A DNA stretch of 64,000 bases, from the NCBI GenBank assembly GCA_030248295.1, contig JASANH010000082.1:186001-250000 (forward strand), in the 5' to 3' direction. This stretch comes from Mesodorylaimus sp. YZB2_4 (lineage: Eukaryota > Nematoda > Enoplea > Dorylaimida > Dorylaimidae). Made by a program: the position numbers and the translations under genes. How positions within the stretch are numbered: the stretch's first letter is position 1; every line of letters starts with the position of its first letter. Of the stretch, positions 43,725 through 56,603 are shown piece after piece. The notes under the pieces are model-generated. The model was given only the letters and a program-made list of their open reading frames with translations, had not been told where the DNA came from and did no database searches.

Positions 43725-46700
43725 TCATTGCCCATCACTATCATCACTCTCGCCCAAAACCATTTCCTCCTTCCTCCCATTCAACCCTTTTAATTGTATG
43801 GCCATGGCCAGTTCGGATGCAAATGTTTTGCACTCAGACCTTGCTTCTGGCCGCTCAGTGTCCTCGATTGTGGCTTCTATCCTGGATTCCTCTTTCTGTC
43901 TCACTTTATCTTCCTCTTCTTTCATCCGTTGAGATTCTTCTTCGGCCAACAAATCTTCCATAGGCACGCCCCGTCGAGCCGCCAAGGCCCTCAGTTCACG
44001 TTCGTGCATCGCACTCGATCGAACTGACAAGACAGATTTCAATTCGTCCAACACGTGACGTCGACCAGAAATGAATTGCCCATTGTCCAAATCCAGGGAC
44101 TTGTCCGATGCCAAACTTGCCGCCATTGGTTCGTTGCCATCCGTAAAATCTTCAAAAACCTAAAACGACAAATAATAATTACTGTAAGTAAAATTACGGT
44201 CCTAAGCTCATCCTAATGAAACTAACTAGCAGCGAAGGGAAAACTTTTTTTTCTCGCCCATTATTCTCATCGACTACAAACCCTCTTGCGTCAATCTACA
44301 ACAAAATGACACACTTTGCCCTGTCCATACCTGATCAAGGATTTCTGGCTTTGTTTCATCAAAAAGAAGCATTTCTTTTCTCAGAGCGTTCTCATTAGTC
44401 TTAAAGGGCAGTAATCCCGGATCCGCCTTCTCTTCTTCACGATCTAAAACAAAAAACTATTCTTTTTTCGAAAAGATAAAGCCTTTGACCAAAATTCATA
44501 CCCGCTTTATTCCTTACGCTTCTCATTAGTCCATCCATTTCGTCCAAGCACACTTGACATTTCTTCAGGATCGATGTCAGCTCAAGGCGACAGGAATCGA
44601 AACCAGCCAGCTCGTCCTCTCCAAAGTTTCTAATCGAAACTTTTTCTTCCAATTCAGCAGCTCTAGAAAAACACTGCTAGTTTCAAAAACATCTGCAAAT
44701 AACCGCGACACTCACTGCTTCAGAGCTGTCCTCAAATGCAACGCTAAACTGTGCACGTGATCGTAAATTGGCCAAGTCGACTCCTCATCAAATGCCAACT
44801 TTCTTGTCGATACTGTCCGATCGTCCGCTACTGTTTGATGGCTGTAATAGAGTAATATCCGTTGTAAAATTTGTTCCCACTTTGCCGCTAGCTCGATCGT
44901 CTTTGACAGAACACGACCCGAATAACGGCTGTTGCTCATTGCGAACAAACGTAGGCATTCTGATCTTTGTAATGCCATACAATAACAACAAGTCTGAAAG
45001 ACAAGTCTTGGTTTTTAGATTGCAAATATCTAGAAAAAGCGAGAATAAAATTTTTGGACGAGTGGGAAATCTGTTTCGACATAGAAAAAACGCAGATTTT
45101 AATCTTACAAGTGTCTGTGCTCCCACCCGTCAAGCGCAATTATTTTTTTGTGCAATCGGTAAAATAAAGATGGAAAAATGGAGAAAAACTTGAAATGAAT
45201 GCAAGGACAAAGCTATAATCAACTTCTCCTGATTTCACCTCTCAGGCCAGAAAGACAATGTCAGCTCATAACGAGACCTCGGGGCTGGCACAGGGAGTTC
45301 CCACAGAAACAAAAAATCCAATTACTTGCAGAACATTCAAGCTAATTCTGCAATCCTCTTTCTTCGAGTAGTCTCCGAACACTGCTTGCAACTCGTCGCT
45401 ATCAGCCAGCAGAAATTCCCCATAAATCACGGTCGCTCTCTCCGACTGGCTGGACCTAGAAAGCAGCAGCAGCCTCATCAGTCACACTCACGTCAGACCT
45501 TTTTCTATACAGTACCTCAGCCAGAGTAGGTTCTTTGTTTGACGACGAAAATGAGTGAACAGTTCTTCGGCACCCGAATGAACGCACTTCCGCAGTTGGA
45601 GGCAAGGCGCAACGTCATCCAAGTCGGTCGCTGGTTTATTGCTTACGACAGTGTATTTGGTGACCCTGAAACAGTCACAGCTCCTGGCTCGTTACGAGTG
45701 AGGTCACATCAGCAAGTGATAAACACTGCAAAGAAATGTGGGTCGCGGTCTAGTGGGTTAAGGCGTCTGCCTCTCACTATGGGTGCGCACTTACAGGGTA
45801 GGGTTCGACTCCCGCCTGGGTAAAAAATGATCGTCAAATGTGTTCCTTAGCCCTCGAGTGCGCTGTATAGGGCTTGGCTACGGATTAAGTATCACATGAC
45901 ATGTGGGGACTTGAGGAGAATTCCACCCTTTCAAACTGACTTGACATTATTTACTCCCAAGACCAGAGTATAGAGCCTACGCTGCTATGTACGGTGTGCT
46001 AGACTGATGCCGAGGAGACATACCGGAAATCATCCAACGGCCATTTCATACCTGTGGGCCTGGTTTCCCAGGGGGAACCTTGGGTACTTCCCTTCTAAGA
46101 CAAGGAGACCGGGTCATCTGGATAATCGCTACCATTGCCTTTGATGTTCGCTATGACATCGCTGGCTGCCCTGTCAAGTGCACATATATTTGCTTGGGTG
46201 ATGAGTCTTTTTGGTGGGAAGGGCGGCACTGGGTTGTTCGGCCTGTGGAGAAGGTAGGGTATTTAGTTTCCTACTGCCCGCCTTATGCACGGAGCAGTAG
46301 GCCTTGACTGACTGCCTCATATATATGTCATTGTTGGCCGCTCGATACGCTCCTACAGGCGAGGCAGAAACCCGTAGAGTTGATGTATCTGCCTCCTACA
46401 ACTAGAAGGCCTGGCTGGAGGGTTCTCGAGACCGCGGTAATGTAAGCTATAACAGTCAGCCAGGAGGTATCCCTTACAATCCCCGAGCCGCCCCAAAGCC
46501 TACTAGTTAGTCCTGCAATGAATGCTTGCATTCGAAAGGCCTCAACATTCCCCCACCGCACTCACGCCCAAGGCACCCTGTGCCATCCCGACACTACTCA
46601 CACTGTGTATCCCCTCGCTAAAATTTCGTATTCTCGAATCGTCTTTAAGGCTTTACGAAACGCTGCATCAGCCGACTTGCAGCTTTCGACCAAAACTGCC

Positions 46701-47394
46701 AGTTTATTCGACTCGCCGAGTGAATTTCGATGACTGAAAATACGAATCCCGCTGCCAGCCGATATCAGCAGAACGAAGGCATCCAAAATAAAGAAAGCCC
46801 TGTTAGTGAGATGGTACCGAAATATCGCGTATGGCACGAGGCCGAGTACAGGCAAGTAGTTAAGTCTAGAAGCCAGAAAGCCTTAGAAATGGTCGCACGA
46901 ACGAAAGACATCATTTTACCTTGGACTCTGTGGCCGTACTATCGCCGTATGGTCGGTCTCCGCCACATCTTCGACCACCCGTTCATATAGACCCGTCAGA
47001 ATCTGCAATTCAGCTCTCAACACGGCCTCGTCATCTTCGTCCAAAAGCTTCGAATTGAGTAACAGTTTGATCATGTGCACTCGCCATTGAATGTCCTGAA
47101 CCCACAACTTGTGAGAGGACCCAAATAAAAGCTGCCAACCGCCTTTACCTCCGAGTTGCCAAAGATTACTTTTGTCCACCGCCAGTGTGAAATACCGTTG
47201 CTTCTTAGCCAGGCCAACATCCGACGAAAAGGAGACAATAATATTCTAAGTGAAGGGAACCAACTCGGAGATGTGGTAGGGACACAACGGCTTTCCTTCT
47301 CTCGAAACTGTTCCAAAAGAGCTTCTTTTTCGGCCTTGATCACTTGATCCTCTGATTCGTCCACAGCGAGCAAATACGAATAGAGGGCAGAATT
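43725..47394 (-). CDS. Vezatin-like adherens-junction membrane protein (5' end incomplete)
   Basis: Well-supported exons, all phase-compatible: 46920 up to about 47091 (GAC ATT CAA start), 46865-46602, 45455-45326, 44993-44716, 44662-44502, 44443-44331, 44159-43725. An upstream exon begins at 47394 (NSALYSYLLAVDESED), like the vezatin N-terminus FENSPLYQYL. The middle has a membrane hairpin region (LPVLGLVPYAIF, FFILDAFVLLISAG) followed by KTIREYEILARGYTV, the position of the vezatin motif IQE.E.ISRGFT. The C-terminal exon carries HVLDELKSVLSVRSSAMHERE and ends SDDSDGQ. Vezatin links cadherin-catenin complexes to myosin VIIA and also acts in dynein cargo transport. The link between the first exon and 47091 is unclear, and the true start codon was not found. 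Confidence 0.72.
45739..45898 (+). repeat. SINE family A, copy 4
   Basis: Head GGTCGCGGTCTAGTGGGTTA (box A), GGGTTCGACTCCC (box B, near 45806), then CTTAGCCCTCGAGTGCGC. It lies in the vezatin intron between 45456 and 46601 on the opposite strand, and is the cleanest uninterrupted copy. Confidence 0.75.
46258..46440 (+). repeat. Repeat family C, copy 2
   Basis: Shares ordered blocks with 15926-16090 (GGAGCAGTAGGCCTTG, TTGTTGGCCGCTCGATACGC, CAGGCGAGGCAGAAACCCGT). It lies in a vezatin intron. Confidence 0.5.
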
Positions 47395-47490
47395 CTGGAA
47401 CAAGGACGTTGTAGATTAGAGGACACAGACTCCAGACCATGGTCCAGTGAATTTGGGTGCCTACATCACGCATATCCCGCTACACTAACC

Positions 47491-47632
47491 GGGCTCGCGG
47501 CCTGGTGGATTAGACGTCTGCCTCTAACGCCATGTGTGCAATTACGGGCGAGTGATCGACTCGCGGCTTGGTACCTCAATTCTTGTGAAATGCGTCCCTC
47601 ACCCTCGAGTGCTTTTGGCGATGTGATAAAAC
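47491..47632 (+). repeat. SINE family A, copy 5
   Basis: Same head (CGCGGCCTGGTGGATTAGAC), box B-like ATCGACTCGC, CACCCTCGAGTGC and an A-rich end GATAAAACAG. It is nearest to copy 1 at 9.2 kb. Confidence 0.7.
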
Positions 47633-48725
47633 AGAAACAGGCCTAAGAACTAACACAGCTCAAGAAAGGTGCCTATTTTCTTCATGTGACCTCAGCTAAG
47701 GCACAGTGTAGCTGCCACTTCCTCCTCAAACCCATCAAATTAAATCCTCAGACACATGGAAGGCAGACCTGCGAAACATGGAATTTCAGAAATCCTTGTA
47801 TTTCACATCTGTAAGACCTCCGCTTGTTGCTATAGGTTAGTATTCCATCCCCTCATGGCCTTTCCCTCGAACAAGAAGTTCCGTATTCTGGTGATTGCAT
47901 TCTGATTTGGTCGACCAGGGGGCCGACTCTGGTGCTGCAACAATGCCTGGCAGACGAGGACAGAATGCAACCGACAGAAGTCGGTGGGACAAAGTCAGGG
48001 AGCAACGCAGTCTTGCCACCACCTGCGGCTGAAGCATCGACCCAAGGGGTCTGCGTCTCCCAGCCAGGGGGTCAAAAATTCTTTTCATACGCCATAAGCC
48101 ACCAGGCAGAGAGCTTCCAGAGCTGGTATTGCCCCACACTCTCGAGCTACTACCATTGTAAACAGCGTTCCGGGCAGTCAGGACTAGGGAAATCGATACT
48201 ATCCCCTGGCTGAGAAATGCCAATCACTCCAGTTGATGTTTCAGCTGCAGGTATAGTCGAGATAGGTCTCTCGTATCCACCACCGCCTGGGCACCAGAAT
48301 AAAACAGGACATTCCGTGCCGATGAGCTTACCTTTGATATAACTGTTTCTTCTTCCTCTTCCATCTTCAGGCCTAACCTCCGAACTACTGCACCGATTCC
48401 CAAGTGGATGCAACGCAGCAGGAGGCTGCACAAAAAGCCTAAAAATGAACATAAATCCTGAACCACTCGTGACCGGTCTCCACGAAGACCCAAAACCAGT
48501 CATGTATCACAGCCATGTAGAGGCGTTCATGATAAGCACAGGCACACTGCATCTTTCTTTTACTAACCAGACTAGCACCGTCACAACCCTAAAAATAGCA
48601 CCCAATAAAAATCACTTCATGATCATGCTCATGAAGACTGCAATAAAACATTTTCCCACATAAGTGAAAACCTATCAAAACTACAGACTATCTGTACCTA
48701 CTTTCGACTCCGTCTGAAAACTCTG
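47633..48725. other. Intergenic region between vezatin and the methyltransferase
   Basis: No supported exon. Frames on both strands (47837-48223 and 48150-48503) overlap one another and lack motifs. Confidence 0.45.
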
Positions 48726-49977
48726 CTACTCAGCCGCCTTGTAGCACAAGTAATGCACCTTATAGCGCACATCGATTTCCTCCTTGATCGGCGTATCGAG
48801 GATCTCTACTTTTTCGAACCCAGCACCCGTTATTAAAGCCTTGGCTTTTTCGATACCCCACATAGCACCAAGTCCAAACCCCCCGGGTCCGTTCAGGGAG
48901 ACGGGAACGCAAACGAAGAGGCTAGCCGTGTAAAGGAAATTGGCTTTCTTGTCATCCTTGTTCTCGAACACGTTCGAATGAGCGTAAATGTCAGAAACGG
49001 ACAAACGACCTGTCGGCTTGAGAACACGTTTGATTTCTACTAGAGCCAAATCGGGTCTGGGCAAGTCGTGAATACAATCGAATGCAGTTACGTAATCGAA
49101 TTTCGATGTCCAATCGCCAGGCATTTGCTTGGCATCGGCCGCCACAAAATGCGCGTTGGTCAGTGATTGGTCGCGGGCTTTACTGATTGCCTTGGCGATT
49201 GCTTCCTCGACAACATCCAAACCATAAAAGTGGCTATTCGGAAAATGAGCGGCCAAAAGAATAGAAACAGTGCCAGTTCCGCATCCGACATCCAAACATG
49301 TGATTCCTTTTTCTAAAACAACAAATTGTGAAGGCATTGTCAGGGAAAATTAGTGATCATACCTAATTGCTCGATCAAACCAGGAACTGTGGGAAGGAAG
49401 CGTGGAATGAGTGTCGATACGAATTCAGGATCTGACCAAGCAGCCATCATTTCGTAGAAAGAGTCATAGGCGGAATATGGCATTCCTAAAATGCAATCTT
49501 TGAGGGACTTGCAAAAATGTAGTCGAGTTCAATTACCTGCAGGCCCATCCATCTTAAAACACTCGCAAAGTTCATTAAGTACCGGCGAAAAAAAAGGAAC
49601 CCAAGTCGTCAACCTCAAGGCACGTTGTACACGTTCGTTTTTTAGAGCTTCTTTGGCCGACGAAGTCAGCCAGTATGTCTCGCCTGTTGTATCGCATTCC
49701 ACAAACCCGCTAGTCACCATGCCGTTCAACCATTCACGCACATACCTAGGTCATATACAATCGGTATACACCATCCGAATACAATCAAAGAACGATCAGC
49801 ATACCTTTCTTTCAAGCCGGCCAGCTTCGCTACTTCAGCACTGCTTCTCGGTTCTGATTCAGAACCCAGATGATCGAAAAGCTTTATTTTTTGTCCAACA
49901 ACCAGCAGCAACGATTGAAATCCATGATCTACTGTTAACATAACCTTATTTTGATACTCTTCTGCATTCGCTGCCAT
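48726..49977 (-). CDS. SAM-dependent methyltransferase with winged-helix N-terminus
   Basis: Four exons (49977-49805, 49745-49537, 49485-49363, 49312-48726) join in frame to 363 residues. The N-terminal ~110 residues (LFDHLGSESEPRSSAEVAKL, REWLNGMVTSGFVE) are a winged-helix-like segment. The class I methyltransferase core begins CLDVGCGTGTVSILLAAHFP (SAM motif I), with GLDVVEEAI (motif II), DYVTAFDCIHDLPRPDLALV (motif IV region) and RVLKPTGRLSVSDI. This matches the Rv2258c-like family, expanded in nematodes (C. elegans R08E5/R08F11 type). The substrate is unknown. The HDLPRP segment is typical. There is no signal peptide, so it is probably cytosolic. The start MAANAEEYQNKVM is the first Met after an upstream stop. 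Confidence 0.88.
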
Positions 49978-50674
49978 TTTCCTCCAGACCGAATCAACAT
50001 GCAGACGATCAACAAACAGCTCGAATCCTTGGATGGATACGCTTGAATGTCAGAGGTAACCTTCCCGCGATCTAGCAGACACCGAGCCATCACCGCCAGG
50101 GGGCGCTCGGGTCATTTTGCGCTTTTTTCTGCCTCATGAGAGCTTTTTGAAAAAGTGACTGGCTGGGAAAGTTCAAATCAAATGATCAAATGTGGGCCTC
50201 TGCTACCAATGTTTTTCATACGAAATTTCTGTCCTTGACACTAATAATGCACTGGATATCCCAGATTGGTTTTTTGCAAACGCTGCGGCGTCCAGTATCC
50301 TGTAAATAGCTGATAGATAATGCTTGTTTAGGAAACACTTGTTATCACAACAGCATCAGCATCGCGTGACACCTGTCTCCCAGTGTCCTTGGGTGTGACT
50401 TGAATTCCCTCCTTATCACCCTTTTCCTGGTTACCGTGCCGCTCGTAACAGTCGCTCTTATCGGTTCAATCACTCAGTGCAGTATTTTAGAGCACGTGGA
50501 GTCACTCTTATCGATGCCAGCACTCGTCATCAGTGCAATGTATTTTACAGCACGTGGCTTACAAAGAAGACGCCTGAATTCAATGAATTTGTTCCGCAAT
50601 CACAAGTGCAGTCATATCATAAAGGGAGTCATTACAACACGTTTGTCGAGCGTATCCAATATGGCAGTTTCTCT
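49978..50674. other. Spacer between lipase and methyltransferase
   Basis: Mostly unassigned. It holds the lipase 3' flank and the methyltransferase promoter. I see no TATA box I would defend. Confidence 0.4.
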
Positions 50675-52684
50675 TTACTTCTTCTGAGCGCTGAGTTGTT
50701 TTTGTAGATCCCTGACGATAGGCCAATAGACTTCGGCTGATGCTCTCATTCCCCAAACGAAGTCCAGATGATTGAAGTCAGTCAAATAAGTGTTGCCGAC
50801 CAGATTACTCAATTTGGGGATCAGATTTTCCACATCTTTTGGATCGGCTAACCAGTCTGACTGGCCCCAGAACAGATGAATTGGCACGCTAATTTGGCTG
50901 ACATCGTATAAAGGCGGTGTGTCCTTGAAAGATATTCATGAGGTGCGGTGAGGAGCATTGAATACACTTCTCACCGCCTCAATTGAGACCGAATTACGGA
51001 CAATGGTCAGCCTTTCCCGTCTTAGCTTCCCCTATTTTCACTCTCGCTAGCTAATGGCACAGGCTAGAGCTTCTGAACTTTTCCGTGCCTCAGGCCTCTT
51101 GGAGCACTCTGAAGGCAGACTCGCCTTCAGACCATGTGGATGCCACATAACTGGAAGTCCTGGGCGGGAGGTGTCGGGTGCGCTATCTAGGTTCGCTGCT
51201 TACACTGTGAAGAGAGTTTCAAACAGGCTGGCAGGTCGTGCCGGGCCATTTCGTCAAAGCTAAACAAATACTGTACCTGTCCATATTTTTGCCTATTGTC
51301 ACGCCGTCCATAATCAAACATATCGAACTTTCCACTATTCACCATTTGCCCATAATGAACGATGGTCTGCGTCGATGAACCGGCTGGTGTGTGTGCCACA
51401 TAAACTGGCATGCGTGTCTGAAACCCAGTCTCTATCTGTTACCCTCATTGGACCCTCTGCCGCATGGCACGAAAATGTCCTACACATCCGAGAACTCACT
51501 TACTGTATTCAACTGATGCGAATCTGGACCGCAGAGCAAAAAAGCCACATCATCACAGACCAAGTTGCTGACTGGATTGTTGCAGAAGTACTTGGCCAGA
51601 ACATGCATGAAAGGAGTGCTTGGTGCAAAGTCATCGTAGCCAACCAATTTCGCAAGTAACTGCAACAATGTCTGTTCCACTTCCACACTTCCGATCCATG
51701 ACAATAATACTCACATCGATTTCCGAGGTGAATGGTGCCATATATTTGATCGGACCATTGATATTCTTGACGGTGGCGACTGGAGCCAAGGCATAAAAAG
51801 TTTTGACCTAAAATGGCATTATTTCCAATCCTAGGTGGCATGGTCATTTGCCAATTGTACCTTCTTTTCGAGATTTTTATTCCTTGAGAATGCTGCGAAT
51901 GCTGCCGTGGTGCCCATCGAATGGCCGATGTAATACAGGCTCGACGCCTTGCTAACATTCAGTGCGAAGTTGATCGTGGCTGGCAGATCGTGCTGGGCCA
52001 TTTCGTCAAAGCTAAACAAATGACCATAGTTGTACTTGTGCACCCCAGCCTCATGTGCTGCAGCCCTGATTCAAGAAATGCATACCTGAATTCCCAAAAG
52101 GCGTGCTAAAAAGACACGCACATTGGTGAGTACGCGGAGTCGCCAGGTTAGCTTCGAACTTACATTCTTAGGATTCAGCGTCACGTGCTTCGACCCGTAC
52201 ATGTTCCCTCGGAAGTTGCCCAGCCAGACATCGAACCCGTTGTCGGCAAAGACGAACCCTGCAGCTTCGTTTGGCAGATTATTGATCCAGTCGTACGAGC
52301 TGCAGATCAGACGGGCTGCACTAGCTGGCTGGCCTGCGACCATCAGCGTCCTACCTGCTCTCCAATCCGTGCTGGAAGAAGACGACTGGCTTTGACTTTG
52401 ATTGACTGACTTGGTCTCGCCCATGCGGGATGCGGAATATGGTCAGGATATAGCCATCGTCCGTGGTCACGTCGTACTGTTCAACGGGGTATCCCCAACG
52501 TTGGATAATCTGGGCCTGCAATGGTGCACAGTCTGTACTCCGCCGGGTCGGCACGGCAGTGTGTACTCACGCATGACATCCAGATTTCTGGGTCCTGGCT
52601 TCCCGCCTTCTCGTCACCACCATTTGCCACTGGCGCAGTCCAGCTGGCTCCGATAGCCGCGGCAAGAATAACGAGCTTGATCAT
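50675..52684 (-). CDS. lipl: Lysosomal acid lipase-type (LIPL) enzyme, intact copy
   Basis: Nine exons (52684-52571, 52515-52355, 52320-52164, 52105-52086, 52011-51861, 51807-51715, 51671-51504, 51417-51277, 50923-50675) join in frame to 417 residues. The signal peptide is [15 protein letters not shown], followed by [20 protein letters not shown], the classic lipase pattern. The oxyanion-hole region is [10 protein letters not shown], and [20 protein letters not shown] and GSKHVTLNP follow. The nucleophile Ser is in GHSMG, the acid Asp in LADPKDV and the His in FNHLDFVWG. This enzyme hydrolyses neutral lipids, typically in gut lysosomes or secreted; nematode LIPL proteins act in fasting lipid mobilisation. 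A 20-nt microexon (HAFWEF) is conserved in the duplicate. Intron 2 by my reading is only 34 bp; its exact acceptor is the least certain site. Confidence 0.9.
52086..52105 (-). other. 20-nt microexon of the lipase gene
   Basis: CACGCCTTTTGGGAATTCAG with a TTTTTAG acceptor and GTATGC donor. It supplies HAFWEF plus part of the next Ser, the segment between NPKN and [12 protein letters not shown]. The frame fails without it. The same microexon is in the duplicate at 57905-57924 (start CGCGCC). Confidence 0.8.
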
Positions 52685-52741
52685 GATAGGTTCTTCGAGC
52701 GATGTTGCATTGATCTCACTGCTCGGTCCATACCACCTCGG

Positions 52742-52750
52742 CCTTTTATA
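52742..52750 (-). promoter_or_regulatory. TATA box of the intact lipase
   Basis: On the minus strand TATAAAAGG lies about 60 bases upstream of the ATG. The duplicate has TATGAAAGG at the same place (58561-58568 region). Confidence 0.6.
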
Positions 52751-52763
52751 CCCGGTCTGTGGT

Positions 52764-52841
52764 CTTATCACGCCGCGCGCCTTGGTTTTGTATCAAAAAT
52801 GTGAACGCGTGGACCAGCTGCCAATCAGCAGGCCAGATAAG
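52764..52841 (-). promoter_or_regulatory. GATA-type sites upstream of the lipase
   Basis: CTTATCA (52764-52770), which is TGATAAG on the gene strand, and AGATAAG (52835-52841) are both conserved in the duplicate at 58582-58588 and 58652-58658. TGATAAG matches the preferred site of intestinal GATA factors such as ELT-2, fitting a gut enzyme. They are not tested functionally. Confidence 0.5.
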
Positions 52842-52899
52842 CAATAACAAACACAAATGCTAGGCCCGCATGAATAAAAACTTGACGCCAAAACCCTCA

Positions 52900-55800
52900 C
52901 TTTGCGTCAGAAGCGTTTATTTTCAGATGTCCTCGGGTCGAGTACAAGGTGCATTTATTATCTGCCGTCTAAACAAGCGGACCCAATCTTGCGAAGCTAC
53001 AAACTGGGCGTTGGCCGTTGCTTATTTTCATACAGTCAACCAAAAAGGACAAACAGACTAGGGCAAAGGCTAATCCGTGATTGTGGCACACGTTCCTTGA
53101 ATACTATTTATTTAAGCCATATTTGGTAAAATTTATCTGTTTGACGGACAATGTCGAAAATATGCAGACGTACTTTGCTCTGTTGTAATCTTGCATTGTT
53201 AAATGTGCTTCAACAGCACCTGGTCGTCGCGGCTGAGAATGCGCAGTTGGGCTAGTTGTTTGAATGGGGGTATGGATGGGGGTAAACGCAACCTCGTCCG
53301 CTGCATGAAGAAAAGGTCAGACCTTATTGCAGGTGCAGATTCAAGGGTTTGCCTAGATCGTCATGGGCTAATTCTTGGATGTGCAATCTGTACAAAATGA
53401 CCCTTTGCACTTCGCTTTTTGGCAAAGCAGGCATACTGTAGTAATGTAAAGGCTCGTCTGGCGGTCCTCTTTGTGGACGTCTAGTCACGGTGACGGTTCA
53501 GATCGGAAGACTACGTTGGTCCCTCGTAGGTGGGGTAGGCACAACCTCGTTATGCTGTGTCACCAGGTGCAGGTTCATAGGTCCATGCACCTAAATCAAA
53601 AATTTTTGCGTGGGTTTCTGAAGTCTGTACAGTAAATTTTGTGAAAATATGCACCCATAAATTATAGTTCTGATCTCGAGTCAAGACTAATGAAAAGGTA
53701 TATCAGAAAATAGGTGGGTGGCTGTCTTTTTTAGGTACTTGCACACCCGCGCGCTCATACACGCCTTTCGTTTGCAGTACCTTCATAGACTCAAAGCCGC
53801 AATAACTCCAAGTCGCCAGGTGCTCATTTGTGCAACTTGGCCATAAACGCGCCCCACTTGACCACTACTGCAATCACTTTTGATACTATCACTACTGATA
53901 GTGGGGCCGTGATAGTAGTGAGCTCGGGACGTGTTAATCGGACCTCTGTTCAGAGCTGGCAGCTACGAACGTCACCCAAGAATAGCTCTTTGCTGGGTTG
54001 GATATCGCCTCGTTCATCGCCCTCCCTACATCGCCAGGAACGGTTTCATGTGAGGCAGATAAATGATTGCCATAGGGTGTCCAGTCCAGTTATTCGCCAA
54101 GTACATTCGCAATTGTTCGCCTAACAATTAGTCAATTGTAGGGCGTTGTTCGCAGGGACTATTGTTCGCCAATTAGTCGTCATTACTTGTTTACCTGAGC
54201 ATCCCGAGGTACGCCTGGATCATTTCACCAACATGCGTCAGTCAGCCTAGGCGAGGCAATAATCGCTCAATCACACTGTTATGCCTTGCCTGGGACCTTG
54301 GCTTTTTCTTCATAGTCTATTCGGGCATACCCCACGCATCTTTTTGCTGATTGTACGGATGTAATCATGGTTACAACTACTGTGCGTCCCACACTCCCGC
54401 CACTCGACACACCTTATTCTCATTCTGCAGGCACAAGGAATCACTTCCTTGGCCAGCATCTCCACCTGGTTCCAAAACTCGACACTTTATGGCACTCAAT
54501 AAAACCATAAAAGACATCTTCATAATTATCTCTCCTTGATATGCTTGTACAGTATGTATATACAGTACTTGCAGTGCAATGCTATACATATCTGCGGCGT
54601 CACTCTGCTCCTCGTGTAGTACATACAGCGCCTTGAATAAGAGTGCGCAATGCAGTACGCTTCTGATATCGCCGTCAACACATTTTGTTGTACTGTTCCC
54701 AATAAGCACTACAATGATGTCCGATCCGATCCGAAAAATCGCCATCCGAAAATTCGGATCGGATCATTCGATCTGAACTCTCCGATCTGACATTCTAAAC
54801 TGATGATGTTTTTCTCCAACCCACTAGTGAAATGATGAGATGAATATCTGCATTGATGCTTCCGTTTCTCCGCTCATAATTAGAGTTATAAGTCATTGTC
54901 CCCTTATTATTGCTTGAGACCAGAGAAAACATGGATGACTTTCAAGGGATTATGTACGAGTACTGTATGGCGTGCGTAAGCGCAAAAAGATACCAAACCC
55001 GAAGACCCACAACTCAGAGACGATGGAAGCAAGGGACCGTGCGATGCATATGCTATGCGTGCTATAGGAGGCGGCGGGTGGCACAAAAGGAAACATCGCC
55101 TGCCGTCAAACTTTTAAAAACCAAAAATTGCTTTTTGTTGATTGTTCCTAGGCGCAAAAGAAAGCTTTCCGCAAAATATCAGAGGTGCCTGGCCAACTGT
55201 TTAGCAGCGGCGGTGGCCTGCAGTAAAACCATGAGAATTTTTGAATAATTGTGTGGTAAGGAACCCGCAGAGCGTTGAGAAAAACGCGCAGGTTTCTTTC
55301 AAACTCGCTTTTCGGGTTTCGGCTTCGAGTTCAGCCTTCCAACACTCGCTTTTTGGGTTCTTCTCTCTAAAAAGCCCAAGAAAGCCAGAAGAATTTTTTA
55401 AATTCCTAGGACTTTAGGCGCTGACCACTGCTGACCAATTGGTCAGACGCCTCTAGTTTTTTTCGGAGTGCTTTCTTTTGCACATAGGAACAAATTACAA
55501 TTTTTGGTTTTGTTAAGTTCGAGTTCACGGTTGGCAAGGTTTCCTTGGCAGATTTTGCATATGTTTGGAGTCGGACGACAGATATTAGTGAGGAGTGAAA
55601 AAAGGGGAAATATCCGTTTTTCGACAAAGTTGAAAAGATGGTCAGTCATTTATGAGCATCACGCAATGCATCTTTTCTACTTGACTTACGTGAGAGGGGC
55701 GCTGCTTGTGCCTTAGCACCATGATAATAATTACTGTATGTTTATCATGGGAGAAACCTTTCGAAAAAAGTTAATGCGTTATTGATTGTTCAAAAAATTA

Positions 55801-56600
55801 CATGCATGTCACATGATCCGATCCGAAACTTATCCGATCCAATCCGACAATCCCGCATTCGATGTGGTCGTGATCCACAGTATTCCCACGAATACAACGG
55901 CACTCAATCACACAACAATACAAATGACCAGGTCAGCATTAGTCATCAACACGACGCAGGAAAGAGAACCACCAAGACCATTCATAGGATTTCGCAACTC
56001 TGAAACCCTGGGTGGAAGTCACTTTATGTCGGCATGAATCGACGGCATCAGATTCAAACCTTTTCATTCATCCCATTTCATCAATTTTTTAAGAAATCGC
56101 AGAAAGAATGAAAAAAGAGGCAGAGACCACATGCTGGAGCAAACCCGATTGATGTGCCACACCAAGTCACAGATTCATTTTCTTTAGTATTTTGTTAGCA
56201 CAGACAAGACGGCTCCCTCGCAATGTCTCAGTTACCGCGCTCTACTTTAGCCTTCGCCAACTTTTCAGAAAGTGAGTAGCAACTCAATGAAATTATGCAC
56301 CATTGTAACCTGATTTTTCCAGTTTTCGAGTTTTGCCAAGCATATTACAGCACATTATCGCACTCACTAGCATCGCAGGCTTTTGTTATGCAAAATGCTG
56401 TTGTGTCTTTAGCTGATAAGGGCATTTTGCTACCTTAGCCCATCTGCGGCGGTATCTCGTGTCTTTTATCTGCTTTTGCGCGGATCAACGTCTTTTGCAT
56501 TCCCTCCCTATCTCACCGCTTTCCCAAGTTGACGTGCCAGCCGTCAACAGTCACTTTTATCTGCTTGGTGCCATGTGTTTGAGCTCGTGACTTGCAGCGA
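52900..56600. other. Region between the two lipase copies
   Basis: About 52.9-53.47 kb is the distal part of the duplication shared with 58.7-59.1 kb, with about 200 bases inserted at 52955-53165 in this copy. From there to 56.6 kb I see no supported gene. GATCCGATCCGAA repeats occur near 54.72 and 55.82 kb. Frames at 53828-54124, 54377-54745 and 54910-55248 have no motif. Confidence 0.5.
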
Positions 56601-56603
56601 TAC

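Noticed and set aside
45739-45830. tRNA gene candidates from good box A and box B matches (here and in the other SINEs)
   Set aside because: No cloverleaf closes properly, and the heads continue into conserved SINE bodies. They are retroposons rather than functional tRNA genes.
54377-54745. 122-codon minus-strand frame between the lipase copies
   Set aside because: No motif, no phase-matched neighbours, and an overlapping frame on the other strand.
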